Part shown: one piece after another, positions 50,441 to 57,373 of the stretch | How positions within the stretch are numbered: the first letter of the stretch is position 1 | Layout of the letters: each line of letters starts with the position of its first letter | Assembly: GCF_012971745.1 (NCBI RefSeq) | Contig: NZ_CP048834.1 | Coordinates: 2,666,001-2,730,000 of the forward strand | Length of the DNA: 64,000 nt | Direction of reading: 5' to 3' | Source of the DNA: Starkeya sp. ORNL1 | Lineage (GTDB): Bacteria > Pseudomonadota > Alphaproteobacteria > Rhizobiales > Xanthobacteraceae | Program-made: the position numbers and the translations under genes | Notes under the pieces: generated by a model | The model's input: the letters and a program-made list of their open reading frames with translations, nothing else | Databases searched by the model: none | What the model was told of the DNA's origin: nothing

Positions 50441-51697
50441 TTACTCGTTGCTGCGCAGCAACATGGCGGTGGCGAGCCCACCCGCGGCAGCGATGGCGGC
50501 GAGGCCGGTCTTCGCACCGGGCGCTGATCGCATCTCGTGGAACAGCCGCACCGCGAGGATGGCGCCGGAAGCGCCGACCGGATGGCCGCGCGAGAGTGCG
50601 CCGCCGCCTGGATTGACCCGAGCGGGGTCGAGGCCGAGATGCGCGATATTCGCCAGCGCCTGCACGGCGAAGGCTTCCATCAGTTCGACATGGTCGAGGA
50701 GGGCCGCGTCGAGGTCATTGCGGGCGAGGACCCGGCACACCGCTGGCACGATCGCCATCGCCGGCTGCTCCGGCGCGCTGCCGAGGGCAAGCGCATCGAG
50801 GATTTCGAGCGGGTGCACGATAGCGCGGGCAATGTCCTCGGCGACGACGAGCACCGCGGCGGCGGCGTCCGCCTCGACGGCGACGGTGGCGGCATCGATG
50901 GCGTATTCGTCCGTCCCGGCAAGGATCGGCGCGCGGGCACAGAGACGCGGGGTGAGGTTGCGCGCGAAGGCGTCATGCGCGAGTGGCGCTTCGGGTAGGA
51001 GGACGATCTCTTCTTGTCGAACGCCCTCGCCGCCAGAGCGTGAAGTCCTCTCCCTGAGGGAGAGGGCTGGGTGAGGGGTTGCGCGGGTAATCGTTGCGGT
51101 GGCTCCCCTCACCCCATCCCTCTCCCCCTCGGGGAGAGGGGGCTCTAGGCGTACCAGGGCTTTCCGATGGCTCTCAACAGCGAATGCGTCCTGTGCCGCA
51201 CGGGTGATCCCTTCCGTCCGCGCCAACTCCGCCGCCGCCTCGACCATGTCCGGATCGCGCTCCGGCCAGGGCGAGAAAGGCGGCGTGTCGTAGAAGTCCG
51301 GCGCCTCCCCTTCCCGGCGCGGGCGATGGGCGCGGATGGCGGAGCGGCTCCAGCTCTCGGTGCCGCCGGCAAGCACGACGCGCGCCGCGCCGGCCTCGAT
51401 GAGGCGCGCCGCCAGCATGATGGCATCGAGCCCGGAGCAGCATTGCCGGTCGATGCTCAGTGCCGACACGCGCTCCGGCAAACCGGCAGCCAGCGCGGCG
51501 AGCCGGGCGACATTGCCGCCGCCGGACAACGCATTGCCGAGAATGACCTCGTCGACCTCATCAACGTTGACGCCGGCATCCGCCAGGCACGCCTGCAGCA
51601 CCGGCGCCGCGAGTTGCCAGGCCTCCAGCTTGGCAAGCGCCCCGCGCCGCGGCGCAACGGCGGTGCGGCGGGCGGCGATGATGAAGGCGCGGCTCAT
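50441..51697 (-). CDS. thiolase-family protein with altered active site and repeat-derived insertion
   Basis: 418 residues, about 25-30 more than usual. The nucleophile region RQCCSGLDA (Cys near 90) and GGGALSRGHPVGASGA (His) are intact. But the NEAF motif is MEAF (HVELMEAFAVQA), and the final catalytic Cys of the usual CIGGG is Ala (GLAAIAAAGGLATAM). A repeat-derived segment (PPLPEGERDGVRG, then HPALSLRERTSR) sits between SHRKALV and EEIVLLP. Its start overlaps the ligase stop by 4 bp. The gene order bioY, ligase, thiolase matches B. subtilis yhfUTS. The reaction is unknown; loss of Claisen activity is possible. Confidence 0.8.
   Translation of the reverse strand: MSRAFIIAARRTAVAPRRGALAKLEAWQLAAPVLQACLADAGVNVDEVDEVILGNALSGGGNVARLAALAAGLPERVSALSIDRQCCSGLDAIMLAARLIEAGAARVVLAGGTESWSRSAIRAHRPRREGEAPDFYDTPPFSPWPERDPDMVEAAAELARTEGITRAAQDAFAVESHRKALVRLEPPLPEGERDGVRGATATITRATPHPALSLRERTSRSGGEGVRQEEIVLLPEAPLAHDAFARNLTPRLCARAPILAGTDEYAIDAATVAVEADAAAAVLVVAEDIARAIVHPLEILDALALGSAPEQPAMAIVPAVCRVLARNDLDAALLDHVELMEAFAVQALANIAHLGLDPARVNPGGGALSRGHPVGASGAILAVRLFHEMRSAPGAKTGLAAIAAAGGLATAMLLRSNE
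51041..51149. repeat. CCCTCTCCCC-family repeat inside the thiolase coding sequence
   Basis: Facing hairpins CTCTCCCTGAGGGAGAG and CCCTCTCCCCCTCGGGGAGAGG, with CTGGGTGAGGGG and CCCCTCACCCCATCC between, as in the intergenic copy at 19636. The thiolase frame stays open through it (translated PLPEGERDGVRG…), adding about 36-40 residues. Confidence 0.85.
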
Positions 51698-53106
51698 GAC
51701 GGCGCCAGCCTTTCCTCGGCGAGGCGGCGCAGCGCGATGAGGTCCGCCTTGCCGCCGGCAGTGCGCGGCCAGTCATCGAGAATGAGGAAGCGCCGCGGCA
51801 GCTTCGCCGCCGGCAGATGCGCGCGGCAATGCGCGCGTAACGCGGCCTCGTCCGGATAGTCGGCGCGCAGCACCGCGACAAGCTCGGTGCCGCGCAGCGG
51901 ATCGGCGAGGCCGAACACCGCGGCCTCATGGATCCCGGGCATCGCCACCAGCACCCGCTCCACCTCCTCCGGATAGACATTAAGCCCTGAGGTGACGAGC
52001 ATACGCTTCTCGCGGCCATGCAGAGTGAGGAAGCCCGCCTCGTCCAGAGCGCCATGGTCGCCGACCGTCATCCATGCGCCCTCGTGGCGGATCTCCTCGC
52101 CGCCGCCGCAGGCATAATCATCGAATATCATGCCGCTCTTCACCCAGATCGCGCCGATCTCGCCCGCCGACAGGTCGCGGCCGTCAGCGTCGCGGATGCG
52201 CAGCGACACGCCATGGGCGGCGCGGCCGACCGAGCCGGCCGGCACATTCTCGCTGGCATGGCCGATGGTGACGAAGCTCAGTTCCGAGGCGCCATAGAAT
52301 TCGGCGAGCTTCGCATTGGGGAACAGCCGGGCGGTGGCCGCACGGGTCTCCGGCTGCCATTTAGCACCGCTGATCATGAGTGTGCGGAGCGACGGACAGA
52401 TCCCCCCGTCCGCGGCGTCGAGCAGCAATTGCAGCTGGGTCGGCGTCACATAGAGCGCGGTCACCGCCCGCTCCACGATCAGCGCCAGTGCACGGCGCGG
52501 GTGGAAGCGGCGCATCATCACCGCCTCGGCGCCAATGTGCAGCGCATGGACGACGCCATAGAGATGCAGCGAGGCGGCGAGCCCGCCGGGCGCCATGATG
52601 ACGTCGTCTTCGTTGATGCCGAACTCGATGCGGCTGACCTCGAAGCTCTCGATCCAGGAGCGGTGCGAGCGGCGATAGCCCTTGGGCAGGCCGGTCGAGC
52701 CAGAGGTGAAGCCGACATAGAACGGCGCATCCGGCGAGGGCGACGGCGGGGTGGTGTCGGCGCCTTCGAACGCGCGGTGCAGCCACGGCTCGCTGCCGTC
52801 CATCGTCAGCGGCGGCGCCAGCGCGGCATCGATGGCGGCACGGTAGGGCGCCGGCCAGCCGGGATCATAGACCAGCGCCTGCCGCCCGCTCATCGCGGCG
52901 GCAAAGAACAGCGCGACCAGTTCTGCATTGTTTGGCAATGCCAGAGCAATGCTTGAGCCGGGCGGTAGTCGGGCTTCAAGCTCGGCTATCAGCGCCAGCA
53001 CCGCCCGGGTAAAGGTCCGGCAGTCCAGCACATCGTGGTCGCAGACCAGCGCCGGCCTGCCCGGCTCCGCGCCGGCCAGCGCCGGCAGGGCGGCGCCGAT
53101 GGTCAT
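51694..53106 (-). CDS. AMP-dependent acyl-CoA ligase (YhfT-like)
   Basis: ANL-superfamily enzyme of 470 residues, shorter than typical 540-residue fatty-acyl ligases. The P-loop FYVGFTSGSTGLPKGYRRS, the adenine region FYGASELSFVTIG, and the hinge HGREKRMLVTSGLNVYPEEVERVL are present. It ends with the catalytic-lysine region TAGGKADLIALRRL. It would activate a carboxylic acid to its CoA thioester. It is 3 bp after bioY and overlaps the thiolase start by 4 bp. The location suggests a biotin-related or acyl substrate; the latter is an inference. Confidence 0.85.
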   Translation of the reverse strand: MTIGAALPALAGAEPGRPALVCDHDVLDCRTFTRAVLALIAELEARLPPGSSIALALPNNAELVALFFAAAMSGRQALVYDPGWPAPYRAAIDAALAPPLTMDGSEPWLHRAFEGADTTPPSPSPDAPFYVGFTSGSTGLPKGYRRSHRSWIESFEVSRIEFGINEDDVIMAPGGLAASLHLYGVVHALHIGAEAVMMRRFHPRRALALIVERAVTALYVTPTQLQLLLDAADGGICPSLRTLMISGAKWQPETRAATARLFPNAKLAEFYGASELSFVTIGHASENVPAGSVGRAAHGVSLRIRDADGRDLSAGEIGAIWVKSGMIFDDYACGGGEEIRHEGAWMTVGDHGALDEAGFLTLHGREKRMLVTSGLNVYPEEVERVLVAMPGIHEAAVFGLADPLRGTELVAVLRADYPDEAALRAHCRAHLPAAKLPRRFLILDDWPRTAGGKADLIALRRLAEERLAPS

Positions 53107-53109
53107 GGC

Positions 53110-53670
53110 TCAGGAAGCGCGGGAGATCAGCGCATCGGGCAGGCCGCGCGCCACGGTCTGGGCGACGAGAGCGACCAGCACCGCCTTGATGGTGTCGCCC
53201 GGGATGAAGATCAGGGACGCCTTCGCCGCGTCGAGCGGGGAAAGGCTGCCAAGCGCCGACATGCCGACAATGCCGAGCGGGTAGAGCACGAGGATGCCGC
53301 CGACCACGGCGGCCACCAGCGCCACCGGCAGCACCGGCTGGTTCTTCAGCGTCTGCATGATGAAGCCGGCAACGAACGCCGCCACCGGATAGCCGAGCAG
53401 GAAGCCGGCCGAGGGGCCGAAGAACACGCCGAGACCGCCGCGTCCGCCGGCCAGCAGCGGCGCGCCGAGCGCCACCACCAGCAGGAACAGCGACACCGCG
53501 GCCGCTCCGCGCCAGGCGCCGAGCATCACGCCGGCCAGCATGATGCCCATGCTCTGCGCGGTGATCGGCACGCCGCCGGCGAGCGGCAGGTCGAATTTCG
53601 GCATCAGCCCGAGCACTGCGATGATCGCGGCATAGAGCGCGATCTGGACGAGCGTGCGTTCCCTGGTCAT
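53110..53670 (-). CDS. bioY: biotin ECF transporter S component
   Basis: 186 residues from ATG 53670 with six predicted helices. The BioY signature is clear: GVPITAQSMGIMLAGVMLG near the N-terminus and FGPSAGFLLGYPVAAFVAGF in the middle. It binds biotin in the membrane and can act alone or with BioMN. The start overlaps the bioN stop in ATGA (53667-53670). The acyl-CoA ligase gene follows after 3 bp. Confidence 0.93.
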   Translation of the reverse strand: MTRERTLVQIALYAAIIAVLGLMPKFDLPLAGGVPITAQSMGIMLAGVMLGAWRGAAAVSLFLLVVALGAPLLAGGRGGLGVFFGPSAGFLLGYPVAAFVAGFIMQTLKNQPVLPVALVAAVVGGILVLYPLGIVGMSALGSLSPLDAAKASLIFIPGDTIKAVLVALVAQTVARGLPDALISRAS

Positions 53671-54278
53671 CGGCGTGTTCCTCGCGGCGCGCCGCCGCGC
53701 GCGGACAGCGCCTCGGCGGTGTGATGGGACAATCTCAGTGTCTGGATACAGAACGGCGCCAGCAAGCGCCAGCCGCCGCGCTTTCCGGTCCGCGCGCGAA
53801 AACTCTCGTTGAGCGCCTCCCACAGCGCGAACAGCAGCGGCACGAAGCGGATCATCATCGCCACCGCCAGCGCCACCATGCGCGGCGAGACGCCGAACCA
53901 GGCGAGCGGCTTCAGCAGGGGCTCGATGACATCCATCATCTCGTCCATGCGGGTGGTCATGGTCACGGCGTTCGCCAGCAGCATCATGCCGACGAGGCGC
54001 AGCACCGCGATGAGGCCGAGGCGGGGATCGCCGTTCCACCAATGGATTGCGAAGAGAATGGCGAGCAGCGGCACGATCGGGCGCAGCAGCGCGACCTGCC
54101 GGATCGCCTCGCGGCCGAGCGAGGCATAGAGCGCCAGCACGCAAGCCACCATCGCCGCCATCGCCGGCAGGTTGTCGAACGGGGTGACGAGCAGGCTGAG
54201 CAGCGCCAGCACGGCGAGCTTCCAGCCCGCCGGCACCTCGTGCATCCAGGTGCGCTCAGCGAGATAGAGCGAGATCAT
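53667..54278 (-). CDS. bioN: biotin ECF transporter T component
   Basis: 203 residues from ATG 54278 (MISLYLAERTWMHEVPAGWK). Five or so helices and the C-terminal coupling region (FRARTGKRGG, EALSARGG) with the ARG motif of CbiQ/EcfT proteins. It links the ATPase BioM to the S component BioY. Overlaps both neighbours by 4 bp. Confidence 0.9.
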   Translation of the reverse strand: MISLYLAERTWMHEVPAGWKLAVLALLSLLVTPFDNLPAMAAMVACVLALYASLGREAIRQVALLRPIVPLLAILFAIHWWNGDPRLGLIAVLRLVGMMLLANAVTMTTRMDEMMDVIEPLLKPLAWFGVSPRMVALAVAMMIRFVPLLFALWEALNESFRARTGKRGGWRLLAPFCIQTLRLSHHTAEALSARGGAPRGTRR

Positions 54279-54970
54279 CCGCCCTCCTCCACCGCACGGC
54301 GATAGGCGGCGATGACGTCGCCCGGCGCGCCGTCCATGCGCACGCGGCCGGCCTCCAGCCACAGCACGCGGTCATAGGTTTTGAACGCGTCGAGCTCATG
54401 GGCGATCAGGATCACCTGCTGCCGAAGCGTCGCGATCAGTGCCTCCAGCCGGCGCCGGGTCGGCAGGTCGAGCGCCGAGAACGGCTCGTCGAGCACCAGC
54501 ACCGCGGGCTGCATCACCAGCACGGCGATGATGCACAGCAACTGCTTCTCGCCCTCGGAAAGCGCATGCACCGGGCGATCCGCCCAATGCGCGCGATCGA
54601 AGCGGGCCAGTGCCGCCTTGGCCTCGGTGGCGGCCTCGCGGCGGGAGAGCCCGGTCTGCTCGAGGCTGAAGGCGACCTCCTCGATCACCGTCGGGAAGAT
54701 GATCTGGTGGTCCGGGTTCTGGAAGATGAAGCCGACCTTGCGTGGCAGCTCGGACGCATCCTTGCCGGCATCGAGGCCGTGGACCGTGATGCTGCCGGTA
54801 TCCGCGCTCAAGAGGCCATTGAGCAGGCGGACCAGCGAGCTCTTGCCCGAGCCATTATTGCCGATCAGCCCGATGCGGCGCTCGGTGAGGGCGACGGAGA
54901 TGGCGGAGAGCACCTCCCGCCCGCCGCGGCGCAGGGTGACGTTGTCGAGGCGGATGGTGGGACTACTCAA
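54275..54970 (-). CDS. bioM: biotin ECF transporter ATPase
   Basis: 231 residues from TTG 54970 (MSSPTIRLDNVTLRRGG). Walker A GNNGSGKS, Q-loop FIFQNPDHQIIFPTV (EcfA-like), signature LSEGEKQLLCIIAVL and Walker B VLVLDEPFSALD are intact. The start abuts a CGTCATCCCGG-type repeat, so the promoter and ribosome site must lie in or beyond it. No BioR-type TTATCTATAA box was seen. First gene of bioMNY-ligase-thiolase. Confidence 0.9.
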   Translation of the reverse strand: MSSPTIRLDNVTLRRGGREVLSAISVALTERRIGLIGNNGSGKSSLVRLLNGLLSADTGSITVHGLDAGKDASELPRKVGFIFQNPDHQIIFPTVIEEVAFSLEQTGLSRREAATEAKAALARFDRAHWADRPVHALSEGEKQLLCIIAVLVMQPAVLVLDEPFSALDLPTRRRLEALIATLRQQVILIAHELDAFKTYDRVLWLEAGRVRMDGAPGDVIAAYRRAVEEGG

Positions 54971-55084
54971 GTGTCGCCATCCCGGCCGTAGCGAAGCGGA
55001 GAGCCGGGATCGTTCGCCGGTTTGCTCTCCTTCCGGATGACGATCCCGGCTCTGCGCGGCTTCGCCGCTCCGGCCGGGATGACA
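54971..55084. repeat. CGTCATCCCGG-type palindromic repeat, copy 4
   Basis: GCCATCCCGGCCGTAGCG…CCGGGATCG faces CGATCCCGGCTCTGCGCG…GGCCGGGATGACA. It fills nearly all of the 130-bp gap between bioM and the aldo/keto reductase gene, touching the bioM start codon. Confidence 0.8.
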
Positions 55085-55100
55085 TCTGTGCAATTGGACG

Positions 55101-55943
55101 TCACAGCATCTCCAGCGAGCGCTTGCGGCTCGGCGGGGGGAAGGCGCGGTCGAGGGCGGCGAGGTCGGCGGCGTCGAGCACGATGTCCGCCGCGCCGCGA
55201 TTGTCGCGCATGTGCGCCACCTTCGAGGCCTTGGGGATGACGATGTTGTTCTTGTTGCGCAGCACCCAGGCAAGCGCCACCTGGAACGGCTTCGCCTTGT
55301 GCCTCAAAGCGATCTCGGCAAGCGCACCGCCAACGGGAATACGCCCCTGCTCGATCGGGCTATAGGCCATCAGCGGCATCTCGTGCTGCTCAAGCCATGG
55401 CAGCAGATCCCATTCCGCGCCGCGTCGCGTGAGGTTGTAGAGCACCTGGTTGACGGCGCAGGCCTCGCCGCCCGGCGTCTCCCAAAGCTCCTCCATGTCG
55501 TCGGTGTCGAAATTGCTGACGCCCCAATGCCTTATCTTGCCCTGCGACTTCAGTTGCTCGAAGCCGAGAACCGTATCTTCCAGCGGAACGCCGCCGCGCC
55601 AGTGCAGCAGATAGAGATCGAGCCGGTCGGTCTTGAGTCGGCGCAGGCTGCGCTCGCAGGCACTGATGACACCGGCGCGGCTCGCATTGTGCGGATAGAC
55701 CTTGGAGACCAGGAACACCTCGTCGCGCAGCCCGGCGAGCGCATCGCCCAGGAACGTCTCGCACTTGCCGTCGCCATACATCTCGGCGGTATCGACGAGG
55801 CGCATGCCGAGCTCGATGCCGGTGCGCACCGATTCCGCCTCTTCCTTCAGGCTGGCCGCACGCTCGCCCATCATCCAGGTGCCGATGCCGAGTTGCGGCA
55901 CCTGTTCGCCGCCGGGCAGCACCACGGGGTCGATGATCGCCAT
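55101..55943 (-). CDS. aldo/keto reductase
   Basis: 280 residues from ATG 55943, which follows GGAGGCGAGG; an in-frame ATG 57 bp upstream is less likely. The (beta/alpha)8 AKR fold is seen with catalytic Asp and Tyr in DTAEMYGDGKCE, Lys in FLVSKVYPHNAS and His in DLYLLHWRGG. The cofactor region IPKASKVAHMRDN is NADPH-type. Substrate unknown. It is divergent from nadQ (109 bp apart), and downstream of it lies the bioM repeat. Confidence 0.88.
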   Translation of the reverse strand: MAIIDPVVLPGGEQVPQLGIGTWMMGERAASLKEEAESVRTGIELGMRLVDTAEMYGDGKCETFLGDALAGLRDEVFLVSKVYPHNASRAGVISACERSLRRLKTDRLDLYLLHWRGGVPLEDTVLGFEQLKSQGKIRHWGVSNFDTDDMEELWETPGGEACAVNQVLYNLTRRGAEWDLLPWLEQHEMPLMAYSPIEQGRIPVGGALAEIALRHKAKPFQVALAWVLRNKNNIVIPKASKVAHMRDNRGAADIVLDAADLAALDRAFPPPSRKRSLEML

Positions 55944-56052
55944 CCTCGCCTCCATTCCAAGCTTCATGACGCGCATGCCATCCCGGCGCGGATCACGCAA
56001 GCATGCTAGATTGACGCGTCCTTCATCGATTGCGAATCCTGCCCTTCAGACC

Positions 56053-57087
56053 ATGGCCGCCTCCACCCAGCCCGACCGCCTGTCCCCAATCGGTATCAGC
56101 GACGCCGAGAGCCGGCTTTCGATCGGCCTCAGCGCGGTGATCGTCGCGGTGACCGGGGACGATCCGAAGGTGCTCGCCGTGCGACACTCTGCACGCGAAG
56201 GTTCGGGCCGCGAAGGTTCGGGCGGACGCGAGGCGCTGCCCTCCGGCCCGCTGGAGCGCGGCCACCGCACGCTGGAAGCCGGCCTGCGCAACTGGGTGGA
56301 ACGGCAGACCCACCAGATACTCGGCCATGTCGAGCAGCTCTACACCTTCGGCGACCGCGACCGCCGCGAGACCGACGGCGAAGCGGCCGGCCACGCGCTC
56401 TCGGTCGCCTATCTCGCGCTCGTGCGCGAAGCCCGCCCGGCCGGCGATGCCGATGCCGCCTGGGAGAGCTGGTATCGCTATTTCCCGTGGGAGGATTGGC
56501 GCGACGGCCGCCCGGCGGTGCTCGATGCACTGGAGCCGGGGCTGCGCGCCTGGGCGGCTTCCGCGCCGAGCGCGGCGGTCGGTGCGATGCGGGCGGAGCG
56601 GCTCTCACTCGCCTTCGGCTTCAGCCAGGGTCGCGACGAGGAACGCGTGCTGGAGCGCTACGAACTACTCTATGAGGCCGGCATGGTGGCGGAAGCGTTG
56701 CGCGAACGCGGCCTGCCGGAAGGCGCCGCGCGCACCGCGACCTTCCTGCCCGGCGTCGAGATGGGGGGCGACCATCGCCGCATGCTGGCGCTCGCCATCG
56801 CCCGGCTGCGCGGCAAGATCAAATACCGCCCGGTGGTGTTCGAGCTGATGCCGCCGACCTTCACCCTCGGCCAGCTCCAGCGCACGGTGGAGGCGCTGTC
56901 CGGAGTGCGGCTGCACAAGCAGAATTTCCGCCGGCTGATAGAACAGCAGCGCCTGGTCGAGGAGACCGGCGAGGCGACCAGCGAAACCGGCGGCCGCCCG
57001 GCCCGCCTGGTCCGCTTCCGCCGTGAGGTGCTGCTGGAGCGCCCGGCGCCCGGGGTGCGCCTGCCGAGCGGCGGGATACGGCGTTAA
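56053..57087 (+). CDS. nadQ: NAD biosynthesis regulator, NUDIX-like domain plus winged helix (NadQ)
   Basis: 344 residues from ATG 56053. The N-terminal part resembles a NUDIX hydrolase fold, but the Nudix box is degenerate (ERGHRTLEAGLRNWVERQT lacks REUxEE), so it should bind, not hydrolyse, a nucleotide. The C-terminus is a winged-helix domain (TLGQLQRTVEALSGVRLHKQNFRRLIEQQRLVEETG). This is the NadQ/COG4111 regulator known to repress nadABC in alphaproteobacteria. It stands just upstream of nadABC in the same direction. A 15-bp tandem duplication inserts REGSGREGSG in a loop. Targets: operators at 57280 and 57342. Confidence 0.85.
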   Translation: MAASTQPDRLSPIGISDAESRLSIGLSAVIVAVTGDDPKVLAVRHSAREGSGREGSGGREALPSGPLERGHRTLEAGLRNWVERQTHQILGHVEQLYTFGDRDRRETDGEAAGHALSVAYLALVREARPAGDADAAWESWYRYFPWEDWRDGRPAVLDALEPGLRAWAASAPSAAVGAMRAERLSLAFGFSQGRDEERVLERYELLYEAGMVAEALRERGLPEGAARTATFLPGVEMGGDHRRMLALAIARLRGKIKYRPVVFELMPPTFTLGQLQRTVEALSGVRLHKQNFRRLIEQQRLVEETGEATSETGGRPARLVRFRREVLLERPAPGVRLPSGGIRR

Positions 57088-57105
57088 GAGCTCGCTCTGC
57101 TTCAG

Positions 57106-57232
57106 CATCCTTCGAGGCCCGGCCAAGCCGGGCACCCCCGCAGTTGGCCATTTGGCCAACTGCGGGGGATGAGGCCGCTGTTGCAGAACCACCTCATCGT
57201 GAGGTGCTCGCGCCAGCGAGCCTCGAAGGATG
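57106..57232. repeat. CATCCTTCGAGG repeat pair interrupted by a perfect palindrome, copy 5
   Basis: CATCCTTCGAGGCCCGGCCAAGCCGGGCACC opens the element, which closes with CACCTCATCGTGAGGTGC…CCTCGAAGGATG. The usual CTCAGGATG of the left copy is replaced by a 34-bp palindrome (57135-57168). It separates nadQ from the nadA promoter. Confidence 0.85.
57135..57168. repeat. 34-bp perfect palindrome (16-bp stem, 2-nt loop)
   Basis: CCCCCGCAGTTGGCCA-TT-TGGCCAACTGCGGGGG. Every arm base pairs, giving a cruciform-prone or hairpin-forming element. It sits exactly inside the left half of the surrounding repeat, as if inserted. Confidence 0.9.
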
Positions 57233-57268
57233 CTCAAACGGAGCGCCATCACTCTTTATGACGTCCCG

Positions 57269-57298
57269 TTGACAAGCCCTTATACTCAGTCCTAGCAT
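57269..57298 (+). promoter_or_regulatory. nadABC promoter
   Basis: TTGACA (57269-57274) and TAGCAT (57293-57298) are 18 bp apart, a good sigma70-type match. The first NadQ operator (57280-57300) overlaps the spacer and the -10 element. Confidence 0.6.
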
Positions 57299-57300
57299 AA
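57280..57300 (+). promoter_or_regulatory. NadQ operator 1
   Basis: TTATACTC-N5-TAGCATAA, an imperfect inverted repeat with the same 8-5-8 layout as operator 2. It covers the -10 region of the nadA promoter, which suits repression by blocking polymerase. Confidence 0.7.
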
Positions 57301-57336
57301 GTCCGACGCCGGGTCTTGAACCCGGATTTTTCGGAC
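57301..57336 (+). promoter_or_regulatory. nadA leader hairpin, terminator-like
   Basis: An inner stem CCGGGT/ACCCGG (57309-57314 with 57320-57325) is followed by ATTTTT, and is enclosed by GTCCGA/TCGGAC. The 6-bp GC stem plus T-run resembles an intrinsic terminator in the nadA leader between the two operators. Its role as attenuator is inferred. Confidence 0.5.
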
Positions 57337-57341
57337 CCTAT

Positions 57342-57362
57342 TTATGCTCAGATAGAGCATAA
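57342..57362 (+). promoter_or_regulatory. NadQ operator 2
   Basis: TTATGCTC-N5-GAGCATAA is a perfect inverted repeat, 62 bp downstream of operator 1, ending 11 bp before nadA. The placement around the leader and start codon and the presence of nadQ upstream support this assignment. Confidence 0.75.
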
Positions 57363-57373
57363 GGGAGAATGGA

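Noticed and set aside
54971-55100. BioR or BirA operator before bioM
   Set aside because: No TTATCTATAA-type or long BirA-type palindrome is visible; only the CGTCATCCCGG repeat is present.
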